Below, one piece after another: positions 14,940 to 15,000 of a stretch of 15,000 bases of DNA. The stretch covers positions 5,351,059 through 5,366,058 of the forward strand of contig CM022678.1 in the NCBI GenBank assembly GCA_012295275.1. The letters run 5' to 3'. Positions within the stretch are counted from its first letter, which is position 1. Each line of letters opens with the position of its first letter. This stretch comes from Chrysomallon squamiferum. Lineage: Eukaryota; Mollusca; Gastropoda; Neomphalida; Peltospiridae. The position numbers and the translations under genes were made by a program. The notes beneath the pieces were generated by a model. That model saw only the letters and a program-made list of their open reading frames with translations. It did not search any database and was not told the DNA's origin.

Positions 14940-15000
14940 TATACACTTACATACATACGTATGTGTCATGTTTATGTATTAAGACCTTCCTATCTACCTA
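14701..15000. repeat. CATA/CTAC/TG/TA compound array
   Basis: Degenerate TATG and CATA units, ACCT/ATCT units (about 14820-14860), TG units, (TA)17 at 14900-14933, then CATA units to the window edge. An octamer ATGCAAAT falls at 14763-14770 inside it. The array probably continues beyond the window. Confidence 0.88.

Overview
This window looks like non-coding DNA from an animal nuclear genome. It is strongly AT-rich and crowded with microsatellites: eight (AG)n/(CT)n arrays, five of them above 75 bp and the longest 110 bp; several (TA)n, (CA)n, (AAT)n, (AAAT)n and GATA/GACA/CATA compound arrays; and about nine homopolymer A or T runs of 18-31 bases. I see no protein-coding gene, no exon I would defend, no tRNA or rRNA, no CRISPR array and no recognisable transposon. 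Almost every longer open frame is a translated repeat (Leu-Ser, Arg-Glu, poly-Phe, poly-Lys, Thr-His-Thr), so it carries no coding information. The style of the repeats (long GA/CT arrays, TATG/CATA compounds ending in TA, AT-rich spacers) fits a large repeat-rich invertebrate genome. A cephalopod such as an octopus is my best guess, from general impression only and not from any diagnostic gene.

Layout. 1-700: unique flank, (TAT)13, a GATA/GGAT compound and an A-rich stretch. 700-1390: the densest candidate regulatory island, with a perfect DR1 nuclear-receptor site, a POU-type palindrome, an E2F-like site and two full cyclic-AMP-response elements (CREs). 1387-2440: (AG)n, (AT)n and TATG arrays. 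2441-3224: a unique island with a 35-bp tandem duplication and another CRE pair. 3225-5010: AT-rich and CA/CATA repeats plus a T/G-only tract. 5010-5630: a unique island with an E2F-like site, then a cluster of TGACCT and TAATTA sites. 5634-7090: two (CT)n arrays, a local duplication, a long polypyrimidine tract and GATA repeats. 7091-8310: unique sequence with a triple TGACCT-like site, a degenerate TAG/TTG tract, the most GC-rich non-repeat stretch of the window, and a four-unit 24/25-bp minisatellite. 8311-10390: T-rich and CATA repeats, two (CT)n arrays, a polypurine tract and an (AAT)n/(ATT)n palindrome. 10390-12600: (AAAT)n higher-order repeats, TTTA/TTTG, (AAT)n, a unique island and (AG)38. 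12600-15000: ATT tract, (CT)52, a Z-DNA-prone segment, a tandem duplication of about 162 bp, a 21-bp tandem repeat carrying GACGTC, and a terminal CATA/TA compound array.

With no genes there is no pathway to describe. The most plausible reading is an intergenic or long intronic segment in which short unique islands, some rich in transcription-factor-like motifs (TGACGTCA, TGACCT direct repeats, POU and homeodomain sites), sit between expanded repeats. The motif calls come from reading the sequence; any regulatory function is inference and would need cross-species conservation or chromatin data.
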